From Streptomyces sp. XM83C (GTDB taxonomy: Bacteria > Actinomycetota > Actinomycetes > Streptomycetales > Streptomycetaceae): a stretch of 38,425 nt of DNA. Below the pieces are notes generated by a model. The model made no database searches. It was not told where the DNA came from and saw only the letters and a program-made list of their open reading frames with translations. A program made the position numbers and the translations under genes. Where the stretch lies: contig NZ_JALLGL010000025.1 in NCBI RefSeq assembly GCF_023072675.1, forward strand, positions 1 through 38,425, in the 5' to 3' direction. Positions within the stretch are counted from its first letter, which is position 1. Every line of letters begins with the position of its first letter. Below are positions 32,315-38,425 of this stretch, piece after piece.

Positions 32315-33082
32315 TCAGGCCACGCCGGCGTTGAGGAAGATGCCGCCGTCGACGACGAGCGTCTGCCCGGTGATCCAGTCGGACTGGTCCGAGGTGAGGA
32401 ACGCGGCGGCGCCGCCGATGTCGGAGGGCACGCCGAGCCGCTTGAGCGGGTACGCCGCGGCGGCCTCCTCCTCCCGGCCCTCGTAGAGGGCCTGCGCGAA
32501 CTTGGTCTTCACCACGGCCGGGGCGATGGCGTTGACCCGTACCCTCGGCGCGTACTCGTGGGCGAGCTGTACGGTCAGGTTGATCATCGCGGCCTTGCTG
32601 ATGCCGTACGCGCCGATGAACGGCGACGGGGCGAGGCCCGCGACGGAGGCGATGTTGACGATCGCGCCGCCGTTGTCCTTCTGCCAGGCGTGCCAGGTGA
32701 GCTGGGCGAAGCCGAGCGCCGAGATCACGTTGGTCTCGAAGACCTTGCGGGCCACGTTCAGGTCGAGGTCGGCGATCGGCCCGAACACCGGGTTGGTCCC
32801 GGCGTTGTTGACCAGGTAGTCGATGCGCCCGAAGGCCTCCATCGTCCGCTCGACGGCCTCGGCCCGGTGGGCGTCGTCGTGGGCCTTGCCCGCGACGGTG
32901 AGGACCCGATCGGCGCCGAGCCTCTCGGCGGCCTCCTTGAGGGCGTCCTCGCCCCGGCCTGTGATGCAGACCCGGTCGCCGCGGGCGACGAGCGCCTCGG
33001 CGATGCCGTAGCCGATGCCGCGGCTGGCGCCGGTGATGAGGGCGACCTTGCCCGAGAGCGGGGGGAGTTCCGTGGAAGTCAT
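32315..33082 (-). CDS. SDR-family oxidoreductase, second gene of fabG operon
   Basis: 255 residues. Classical SDR: cofactor motif TGASRGIG, NNAGTN, catalytic Ser in VNIASVAG and YGISK (YxxxK), NAIAPAVVKTKF, and the C-terminal TGQTLVVDGGI. CITGR at the end of strand 2 suggests NADP(H). It starts 13 bp after the fabG stop and is probably co-transcribed with it. A role in fatty-acid or 3-hydroxyacyl-CoA metabolism is likely from context; the exact substrate is open. The operon ends at the strong hairpin 32163-32198. Confidence 0.88.
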   Translation of the reverse strand: MTSTELPPLSGKVALITGASRGIGYGIAEALVARGDRVCITGRGEDALKEAAERLGADRVLTVAGKAHDDAHRAEAVERTMEAFGRIDYLVNNAGTNPVFGPIADLDLNVARKVFETNVISALGFAQLTWHAWQKDNGGAIVNIASVAGLAPSPFIGAYGISKAAMINLTVQLAHEYAPRVRVNAIAPAVVKTKFAQALYEGREEEAAAAYPLKRLGVPSDIGGAAAFLTSDQSDWITGQTLVVDGGIFLNAGVA

Positions 33083-33095
33083 GTGCTTTCGTCCC

Positions 33096-33857
33096 TTAGT
33101 CGAGGGGGCCGCCGGCCACGTACAGGACCTGGCCGGAGACGAAACCGGCCGCTTCGCCGGTGAAGAAGGCGACGGCGTTGGCGATGTCCTCGGGCTCGCC
33201 GACGCGCTGGACGGGGATCTGCGTGGCGGCGGCGGCCTTGAAGTCGTCGAAGCCCATGCCGACGCGCTCGGCGGTGGCCTTGGTCATCTCGGTGGCGATG
33301 AAGCCGGGGGCGACGGCGTTGGCGGTGATGCCGAACTTGCCCAGCTCGATGGCGAGGGTCTTGGTGAAGCCCTGCAGACCGGCCTTGGCGGCGGAGTAGT
33401 TGGCCTGGCCGCGGTTGCCGAGCGCGGAGGACGACGACAGGTTCACGATCCGGCCGAACTTGGCGTCCACCATGTGCTTCTGGCAGGCGCGGGTCATCAG
33501 GAAGGAGCCGCGCAGATGCACGTTCATGACGGTGTCCCAGTCGGAGGCACTCATCTTGAACAGCAGGTTGTCGCGGAGCACGCCCGCGTTGTTGACGAGG
33601 ATCGTCGGCGCGCCGAGTTCCTCGACGATGCGCGCGACGGCGGCCTCGACCTGTGCCTCGTCGGAGACGTCGGCGCCGACGGCGACGGCCCGGCCGCCCG
33701 CGGCGGTGATCTTCTCGACGGTGTCCTTGCAGGCCGCCTCGTCGAGGTCGATCACCGCGACCGCGCGGCCCTCGGCGGCCAGTCGGACGGCGGTGGCGGC
33801 GCCGATGCCGCGCGCCCCACCGGTGACTACGGCGACCCGCTGCTCAGTGGTGGACAT
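33096..33857 (-). CDS. fabG: 3-oxoacyl-[ACP] reductase-like SDR
   Basis: 253 residues. NAD(P)H-dependent reduction of 3-oxoacyl thioesters. TGGARGIG, NNAGVLRD, catalytic Ser in VNLSSSSA, YSAAK, and NAVAPGFIATEMT are all present; AVIDLDE after strand 2 has Asp, suggesting NAD(H) rather than NADPH, so it may act in 3-hydroxyacyl-CoA oxidation rather than synthesis. ATG at 33857 with GAGGAGAA about 10 nt upstream. It is first of two SDR genes and is not in the main fab cluster. A near-palindrome of TetR type (33899-33912) lies 41 bp upstream. Confidence 0.88.
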   Translation of the reverse strand: MSTTEQRVAVVTGGARGIGAATAVRLAAEGRAVAVIDLDEAACKDTVEKITAAGGRAVAVGADVSDEAQVEAAVARIVEELGAPTILVNNAGVLRDNLLFKMSASDWDTVMNVHLRGSFLMTRACQKHMVDAKFGRIVNLSSSSALGNRGQANYSAAKAGLQGFTKTLAIELGKFGITANAVAPGFIATEMTKATAERVGMGFDDFKAAAATQIPVQRVGEPEDIANAVAFFTGEAAGFVSGQVLYVAGGPLD

Positions 33858-33898
33858 GGCTGATGTTCTCCTCGCCCTTGAGAATGTGCGCCCGTTGG

Positions 33899-33912
33899 TG
33901 AGCGACCGCTTA
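33899..33912. promoter_or_regulatory. TetR-type near-palindrome upstream of fabG
   Basis: TGAGCGACCGCTTA has AGCG...CGCT symmetry with one mismatch (read leftward TAAGCGGTCGCTCA). Sites of the kind AGCGnnCGCT are used by TetR regulators of acyl-CoA genes in actinobacteria. The 242-bp gap 33858-34099 to the divergent excalibur gene shows nothing else that I can name. Confidence 0.55.
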
Positions 33913-34099
33913 GTACCTTCGGCAGACGTGACGCTAGAAGCCCTGGCACCCGGTGTCAACGGCGCACGGACCCTCTGTGATCCATTACCTGCGGCGCGGC
34001 GCGGTCCGCCACTCGTACGGCCCATACCCGCGCGCCGCCGCGGTGCCCCGCTCCTAGCGTCGGAAGCCGGGCACACCGTGCCCGGGAAGGAGGCGTTCC

Positions 34100-34546
34100 A
34101 TGCGCCACCGCACTGGAGTCGCCGGCGCACTGGCCGCGGCAGCCGCACTCGTCGCCCTGTCGCAGCCGGCCCATGCCCAGGACGTGGACTGCGACAGCTT
34201 CTCCTACCAGGAGGACGCCCAGGCCGTCTTCCGCGGCACCACGGGCGATCCGTACCGGCTGGACGCGGACGGGGACGGCGTGGCCTGCGAGGCGCTCCCC
34301 CGCCGCGGCCTCACCTCGTCGACGACCGCCCCCACGCGGCCCCCGACGGTCACACCCACACCCGTCACCCCGGCAACCCCCACCCGACCGGCGCCCGTGG
34401 CCCCCACACGGGGTGTGCAGGGCGGTCTCGGCGGCACGTCCGCGACCGGGCCCACCGCCTGGGACGTCGCGATCGGCGCCGGATGCGTCACGGCCGCCGC
34501 GCTGGCGGGCGGGTACGCGGTACGCCGCCGGGCGCGGGGCCACTGA
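34100..34546 (+). CDS. Secreted excalibur-domain calcium-binding protein
   Basis: 148 residues. Signal peptide 1-26 (PAHA cleavage), excalibur domain 29-65 with DADGDGVACE (Asp55, Asp57, Asp59, Cys63) and a partner Cys31, a Thr/Pro-rich linker (72-102), then a C-terminal membrane helix (about 118-138) and RRRARGH. The DxDxDGxxCE loop binds calcium in known excalibur proteins. The C-terminal layout resembles a sortase substrate but has no LAxTG/LPxTG motif, so it is probably held by its helix. ATG with AAGGAGG about 8 nt upstream. Confidence 0.9.
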   Translation: MRHRTGVAGALAAAAALVALSQPAHAQDVDCDSFSYQEDAQAVFRGTTGDPYRLDADGDGVACEALPRRGLTSSTTAPTRPPTVTPTPVTPATPTRPAPVAPTRGVQGGLGGTSATGPTAWDVAIGAGCVTAAALAGGYAVRRRARGH

Positions 34547-34631
34547 GGATCCGGCGGGCGGTACGGCGGGCAGGAGCCGCCGGGCGGAGGTCACCCGGAA
34601 CGGCCGTTTCCCGGAGGGGGGGGGACGCCCC

Positions 34632-35081
34632 TCAGCGCACCAGCAGATCCAGGAGCCGTTCCGTCTCGGCCCGGGGGTCGGTCGTCAGCCCGGTGTGGAC
34701 GGGGCCCGGCTGGACCATCGCCGAGCGGGGCGCGACCAGCCAGCGGAAGCGGCGGCCGGGATCGTCGCCCTCGGCCTGCCCGGCGTCCGAGCCCCCGGCG
34801 CACACCTGCTCCACGGCCCGCAGCGCGGCCCGGATCCCGGGGACGTCGGCGCTCGGGTCGAGGGCGAGGAGCCGGGCCTCGTCGAGGTGCGTGCGGGCGC
34901 CGACGTAGGACCGGGCGCGGCAGTACACCAGCACCCCGGCGTTGACGCACTCGCCGCGCTCCACCCGGGGCACGACCCTGAGCAGCGCGTACTCGTACAC
35001 GTCCCGGTCGCCGCCCTGCCCGGCCCGGGTGATGTGCCGTGCCGTCATCGCTCCGGCCACGTTGATGCGGTGCTCGCTCAC
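34632..35081 (-). CDS. DUF3037 family protein
   Basis: 149 residues. Family block: YEYALLRVVPRVERGECVNAGVLVYCRARSYVGARTHLDEARLLALDPSADV, with RRFRWLVAPRSAMVQPGPVHTGLTTDP in the second half. The GTG at 35081 overlaps the TGA of the HipA-like gene as GTGA and has GGAGG about 5 nt upstream, so translation is coupled. Function unknown. Its fixed partnership with a HipA-like kinase suggests it is a substrate, regulator or antitoxin-like partner, which is inference. The 85-bp gap to the convergent excalibur gene contains AACGGCCGTT, which could form part of a terminator. Confidence 0.88.
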   Translation of the reverse strand: MSEHRINVAGAMTARHITRAGQGGDRDVYEYALLRVVPRVERGECVNAGVLVYCRARSYVGARTHLDEARLLALDPSADVPGIRAALRAVEQVCAGGSDAGQAEGDDPGRRFRWLVAPRSAMVQPGPVHTGLTTDPRAETERLLDLLVR

Positions 35082-35842
35082 CGGTCGTCCTCCAGTCCCT
35101 GGATGCGCTCGTGGACGACGGCCGCGCGGGCCAGCAGCGGGCGGGCGTAGGCCCGGCGCAGGTCGTCCGGGGTGTCGAAGCCGGGTTCGCCGCTCAGCCA
35201 GGCATCGGGGATCTCGGCGGTGACCTCCGCGAGCAGTTCCTCGGTGACCAGCGGGGCGAGCGAGGCGGCGGCGCCGGCGATGTCCGGTGCGAACCTCCGC
35301 AGGGCGTGATCGGAGGCGTCGTACGGCTTCGCGGCGGTGGTCTCGGCGGCCGGCCAGTGGTGCTGCCAGATCATGGTGGCGCCGTGGTCGATGAGCCACA
35401 GATCGCCCCGGTGCACCAGCAGGTTGGGGTTGCGCCAGGACCGGTCGACGTTGCCGACGAGGGCGTCGAACCAGACGATCCGCCCGGCCTCCTCGGGCCC
35501 GGCCGGGAAGGCGAGCGGGTCGTAGCCGAGAGCGCCGGAGAGGAAGTCCATGCCCAGGTTGACTCCCCCGCTGGCCTTCAGCAGCTCCTGCACCTCGGGA
35601 TCGGGTTCGCCGAGACCCAGCACGGGGTCGAGGTCGATCGCCACCAGCCCAGGCACCCGGAAGCCGAGCCGGCGGGCGAGTTCCCCGCTGACGACCTCCG
35701 CGATCAGCGTCTTGCGGCCCTGACCCGCGCCGGTGAACTTCATCACGTACATCCCGAAGTCGTCGGCCTCGACGAGCCCCGGCAGCGAGCCGCCCTCACG
35801 CAGCGCCGTGATGTAGCGGGTGGCGGTGACTTCCTTGAGCAT
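35078..35842 (-). CDS. HipA-like kinase-fold protein
   Basis: 254 residues, shorter than HipA toxins (about 440). Kinase-like signatures: Lys35 in MYVMKFTGAGQG, ELARRLGFRVP, then WFDALVGNVDRSWRNPNLLVHRGDLWLIDHGATM, where Asp133 (NVDR) and Asn138/Asn140 fit the catalytic loop and Asp152 (IDHG) the metal-binding aspartate. HipA phosphorylates glutamyl-tRNA synthetase; this small family lacks the HipA N-terminal lobe and no HipB-type HTH gene is present. The downstream DUF3037 gene overlaps it by 4 bp. The ATG follows TAACCT by 6 nt, so a leaderless transcript is likely. Confidence 0.85.
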   Translation of the reverse strand: MLKEVTATRYITALREGGSLPGLVEADDFGMYVMKFTGAGQGRKTLIAEVVSGELARRLGFRVPGLVAIDLDPVLGLGEPDPEVQELLKASGGVNLGMDFLSGALGYDPLAFPAGPEEAGRIVWFDALVGNVDRSWRNPNLLVHRGDLWLIDHGATMIWQHHWPAAETTAAKPYDASDHALRRFAPDIAGAAASLAPLVTEELLAEVTAEIPDAWLSGEPGFDTPDDLRRAYARPLLARAAVVHERIQGLEDDR

Positions 35843-35960
35843 CGACCAAGGTTACGACGAAGCTGATCGCAGTCGTGTCCGCCGTGTGAACGTCGGTGGC
35901 ACGTGGCCCGTACCAATAGGCGGCAGATCGCCAACAGCCCCGGGAAGGGACACAGGCACT

Positions 35961-36437
35961 ATGACCAGCGGACCGCTCCAGACCACCTCCGCCTCTTCGG
36001 CCTCCTCGGAGCCGAGCCGGCGCACCGTCGTCGCGGCGGTCGGCGCGGTGGGCATCGCCGCCGCGCTCACCGCGTGCGGCTCGGAGAACGACTCGTCGTC
36101 CACCTCGCCGAAGCCCGCGGACGGCGGCGCCGACGCGGGAGCCGGTGCCGGCTCGGTACTGGCGAAGACCTCGGACATCCCGGAGGGCGGCGGAAAGATC
36201 TTCAAGGACCAGGGTGTGGTGGTGACCCAGCCGTCGGCGGGCACCTTCAAGGCGTTCTCGTCCACCTGCACCCATCAGGGCTGCGCGGTGACCGGAGTCG
36301 CGGACGGTGTCATCACCTGTCCGTGCCATCAGAGCGCGTTCTCCGTCACCGACGGCAGCGTCAGGAAGGGACCCGCGACGAAACCGCTGCCGGAGAAGCA
36401 GGTCACGGTGAGCGGCGACTCGATCAAGCTGGCGTGA
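35961..36437 (+). CDS. Tat-exported Rieske [2Fe-2S] lipoprotein
   Basis: 158 residues. Twin-arginine signal (SRRTVVAAVG; Arg20-Arg21) with lipobox LTAC, lipid Cys39, then a Gly/Ala/Asp-rich linker and a Rieske domain (about 65-158). Cluster ligands: Cys103 and His105 in CTHQGC, Cys120 and His123 in CPCHQSAF; Cys108 and Cys122 can form the usual disulfide. It would be an electron carrier on the outer face of the membrane, but is not the bc1 subunit (too short, no transmembrane QcrA layout). ATG start; GGGAAGGGA lies about 11 nt upstream. Monopartite Rieske lipoproteins of this type are common in Streptomyces, partner unknown. Confidence 0.92.
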   Translation: MTSGPLQTTSASSASSEPSRRTVVAAVGAVGIAAALTACGSENDSSSTSPKPADGGADAGAGAGSVLAKTSDIPEGGGKIFKDQGVVVTQPSAGTFKAFSSTCTHQGCAVTGVADGVITCPCHQSAFSVTDGSVRKGPATKPLPEKQVTVSGDSIKLA

Positions 36438-36506
36438 GGCGGCCCACGACGGTACGGGGGAACGGGCCGCGCCGCGACGACACCGTGCGGCGGCACAGGA
36501 CCGTGT

Positions 36507-36533
36507 GCTTCCCTGACGCGGTCTCAGGGAAGC
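36507..36533 (+). terminator. Stem-loop between Rieske and PNPOx-fold genes
   Basis: Perfect 10-bp arms GCTTCCCTGA and TCAGGGAAGC around the 7-nt loop CGCGGTC. It ends 26 bp before the next ATG, so it could be a terminator or a leader structure. Confidence 0.65.
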
Positions 36534-36558
36534 GACGGGGAGCGGAAGAGGAGGCCGG

Positions 36559-37026
36559 ATGACCGCGGCACAGCGCCGGGGCCGGAAGATCATGATGACG
36601 CCGGGCGAGCTGGACGAGTTCCTCACCGGGCAGCGCACCTGCCGGGTCGCCACGGTCTCGGCGGACGGCGCCCCGCACGTCAGCGCCCTGTGGTTCCTGT
36701 GGGACGGCCGGGCGCTGTGGCTGTACTCGGTGGTACGCAGCAGACGGTGGGCCGACCTGCGGCGTGACCCACGGGTCGCGATCGCGGTTGACACCGGCGA
36801 GGAGTACGCCGAGCTGCGCGGCGCGGAACTCTCCGGCACCGTCGAGGTGGTCGGCGAGGTGCCGCGTTCCGGCGGCCTGTGCGCCGAACTCGACGCCGTG
36901 GAGACGCTGTTCGCGCGCAAGTACTTCGGCCTGGACAGCCTCCCGCACGACGGGCGGCACGCCTGGCTGAGACTGGTCCCCGAGAAGATCGTCTCTTGGG
37001 ACTTCCGCAAGCTGGGCGCCGCCTGA
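36559..37026 (+). CDS. Pyridoxamine 5'-phosphate oxidase-fold (PPOX class) protein
   Basis: 155 residues. Split-barrel flavin-binding fold: CRVATVSADGAPHVSALWFLWDGRALWLYSVV, RRWADLRRDPRVAIAVDTGEEYAELRGAELSGTVEVV, and a C-terminal WLRLVPEKIVSWDF strand. Actinobacterial members mostly use F420 or FMN as cofactor; which one applies here is not visible. Substrate unknown. ATG with GAGGAGG about 6 nt upstream. Convergent with the LysR gene, 19 bp apart. Confidence 0.87.
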   Translation: MTAAQRRGRKIMMTPGELDEFLTGQRTCRVATVSADGAPHVSALWFLWDGRALWLYSVVRSRRWADLRRDPRVAIAVDTGEEYAELRGAELSGTVEVVGEVPRSGGLCAELDAVETLFARKYFGLDSLPHDGRHAWLRLVPEKIVSWDFRKLGAA

Positions 37027-37045
37027 ACGCGGCGCCCGCGGGGGC

Positions 37046-37963
37046 TCAGCCGGCCGCGTCCCCTCCCACCAGGGCCGCGGCCGACCGCAGTGCCCGGACC
37101 GCCGCCCGGATCGACGGGCGGCGGTCGGCGTCGGTGCGCCACACGACGTAGACATGGCGTCGCACCCGCTGCTTCAACGGCACCATGACGACCCCGTCGG
37201 GCATCGGACGGCGGCCCAGCAGCGGCGCGATGCAGACGCCGAGGCCGGCCGCGACCAGATTGAGCTGGGTGTGCGTCTCGGCGGCGCGATGGGCGACACG
37301 GGGCTCGATGCCCTGGGAGCGCAGAGTGAACATCAGCCACTCGTGGCAGAACTCGCCCTCGCCCCAGGTGATCCACTCGTCCTCGGCGAACTCCGCGAGA
37401 TCCACCTCCCGCCGCCCCGCGAGCCGGTGACCGACCGGCAGCGCGACATCGGCCGGGTCGTCCAGGACGGACGCCTTGGCCAGGCCGTCGGGGACCGGTA
37501 TCGGCTTGTTGTACCAATCGAGGACCACGGCGAGATCGAGGTCGCCGCGGACCACCCCGGCGACGCCGCGTTCCGGTTCCAGCTCGCATGAGCGCACGCG
37601 CAGCGCGGGATGCTCCGCGCGCAGCCCCGGCAGCGCCAGCGGGAACAGGCCGCGGGCGGCCGTGGGGAACGCCGAGATCCGCAGCTCCCCCGCGACCTGA
37701 CCGCGCTGCGCCTCCAGATCGGCCTCGGCCAGTTCCACCTGGGACAGGATGCGGGCCGCATGGTCGGACAGCAGCCGGCCGGCGTCGGTGAGGCGCACGC
37801 CGCGGCCGTTCTTCGCGAGGAGCTGCTGGCCGACCTCGCGCTCCAGCTTCGACATCTGCTGTGACACGGCCGAGGTGGTGATGTGCAGTGCCGCCGCCGC
37901 GCCGCTGACGGAGCCGTGCCGGGCGAGGGCGTCCAGTGTGCGCAGGCGCTCCAGATTCAACAC
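37046..37963 (-). CDS. LysR-family transcriptional regulator
   Basis: 305 residues. N-terminal helix-turn-helix LERLRTLDALARHGSVSGAAAALHITTSAVSQQMSKLEREVG, linker helix, and a LysR substrate-binding domain from about 90 (GELRISAFPTAARGLFPLALPGLRAEHP). GTG at 37963 matches the usual N-terminus (MLNLERLRTL); the CTCC before it is not a ribosome-binding site, so the start rests on family length. The gene's target is not evident: it points at the PNPOx-fold gene rather than away from a partner, and its upstream region is filled by the repeat array. Confidence 0.9.
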   Translation of the reverse strand: MLNLERLRTLDALARHGSVSGAAAALHITTSAVSQQMSKLEREVGQQLLAKNGRGVRLTDAGRLLSDHAARILSQVELAEADLEAQRGQVAGELRISAFPTAARGLFPLALPGLRAEHPALRVRSCELEPERGVAGVVRGDLDLAVVLDWYNKPIPVPDGLAKASVLDDPADVALPVGHRLAGRREVDLAEFAEDEWITWGEGEFCHEWLMFTLRSQGIEPRVAHRAAETHTQLNLVAAGLGVCIAPLLGRRPMPDGVVMVPLKQRVRRHVYVVWRTDADRRPSIRAAVRALRSAAALVGGDAAG

Positions 37964-37975
37964 GGGAGCGATTAT

Positions 37976-38355
37976 GCGCAGTTCCCCGCGGCGCGCTTCA
38001 CCGGCGTCCGGGTGACGCCCTTTGCGCGCAGTGCCCCGCGGCACGCTTCACCGGCGTCCGGGTGACGCCCTTTGCGCGCAGTTCCCCGCGCCCCTTCGTC
38101 TGGCGGGGCCATCAGTTCCACCTGCGGGCCGGTGGGGGCGTTCGCGCAGTTCCCCGCGCCCCTTGATGTGGCGGGGCCATCACTTCCACCTGCGGGCCGG
38201 TGGGGGGCTTTCGCGCAGTTCCCCGCGCCCCTTCGTCTGGCGGGGCCATCGCTTTCACCTGCGGGCCGGTGGGGGGCATTCGCGCAGTTCCCCGCGCCCC
38301 TGTGGTCACCTGCGGGCCGGTGGGGGGCATTCGCGCAGTTCCCCGCGCCCCTGAT
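37976..38355. repeat. Composite intergenic tandem array
   Basis: Seven copies of the core GCGCAGT(T/G)CCCCGCG begin at 37976, 38026, 38076, 38144, 38213, 38282 and 38333. The first two intervals are 50 bp and contain CTTCACCGGCGTCCGGGTGA; the next three are 68-69 bp and contain GCGGGGCCATC and ACCTGCGGGCCGGTGGGG; the last is 51 bp, having lost 18 bp. The core is a sequence I remember as common between Streptomyces genes. The gap 37964-38425 holds no gene; the promoter of the LysR gene must lie within or beyond the array. Confidence 0.93.
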
Positions 38356-38425
38356 GCCTGCGGCGGCCCGCTGGTGTGGGTGGGTGGCTGGTGTAGCGCC
38401 GGCTGTCCGGTGGGTGGGACGGGGG
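38356..38425. other. Uncharacterised right edge
   Basis: GC-rich sequence with short GTGGGTGGG-type runs. No gene, hairpin or repeat could be supported before the window ends. Confidence 0.5.

Noticed and set aside
37976..38355. CRISPR array
   Set aside because: The units are contiguous related sequences at 50-69 bp without unique spacers, and no cas gene is nearby.

Overview
The window looks like chromosomal DNA of a Streptomyces or close relative. Base composition is very high in G+C, codons end mostly in G or C, GTG starts are common, and the gene content is typical of the genus: a divergent third EF-Tu, HtaA-type haem proteins with a class-E sortase signal, a DmdR/DtxR-type iron box, excalibur and DUF3037/HipA-like genes. 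From memory, the order tuf3 ... uppP ... lnt ... ung ... fabG resembles the tuf3-to-ung stretch of the S. coelicolor chromosome; I could not check this. I see no rRNA, tRNA, insertion sequence, prophage or CRISPR array.

Left end (1-6795): a haem/iron acquisition locus. A divergent promoter region with an iron box (1342-1360) separates hmuT, and the truncated gene overlapping it (probably the permease hmuU), from two HtaA-domain surface proteins. One HtaA protein is membrane-anchored with an odd low-complexity cytoplasmic tail. The other ends in LASTG plus a membrane anchor, so it is probably attached to the wall by a class-E sortase. Haem would be bound at the wall, passed to the lipoprotein HmuT and imported. 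After a strong terminator come a DHA1-type efflux pump and an HbpS/GlcG-family protein, probably one operon.

Middle (6796-24075): mostly small independent units. These are a YbaK-type deacylase with an XRE-cupin regulator and divergent EamA exporter; a hexapeptide acyltransferase and gamma carbonic anhydrase; DedA; an alpha/beta hydrolase under a MerR-type promoter; a hotdog thioesterase; two paralogous Pro/Gln-rich membrane proteins; an MFS exporter overlapping a spermidine-synthase-like gene; tuf3; an AlkD-like protein; a TVP38 protein; thiolase with a divergent HxlR regulator; uppP; and a 59-residue orphan protein.

Right part (24076-38425): an SDR with a TetR-like operator, a DUF4291 protein, lnt, an MviM-like oxidoreductase, a lipoprotein gene broken by one extra C, a TPR-like protein, ung with a PafBC-type (RecA-NDp) damage promoter, a peptide-binding lipoprotein, a two-gene SDR/fabG operon, an excalibur protein, a HipA-like kinase translationally coupled to DUF3037, a Tat-exported Rieske lipoprotein, a PNPOx-fold protein and a LysR regulator. 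The window ends in a composite intergenic repeat array.

The most interesting points are the damage-type promoter in front of ung and its spacing-matched partner before the orphan 59-residue gene, the alternating loss of the haem-site histidine in the four HtaA domains, the repeat-bearing N-terminus of the presumed permease, the HipA-like/DUF3037 pair, and at least ten genes that look leaderless.
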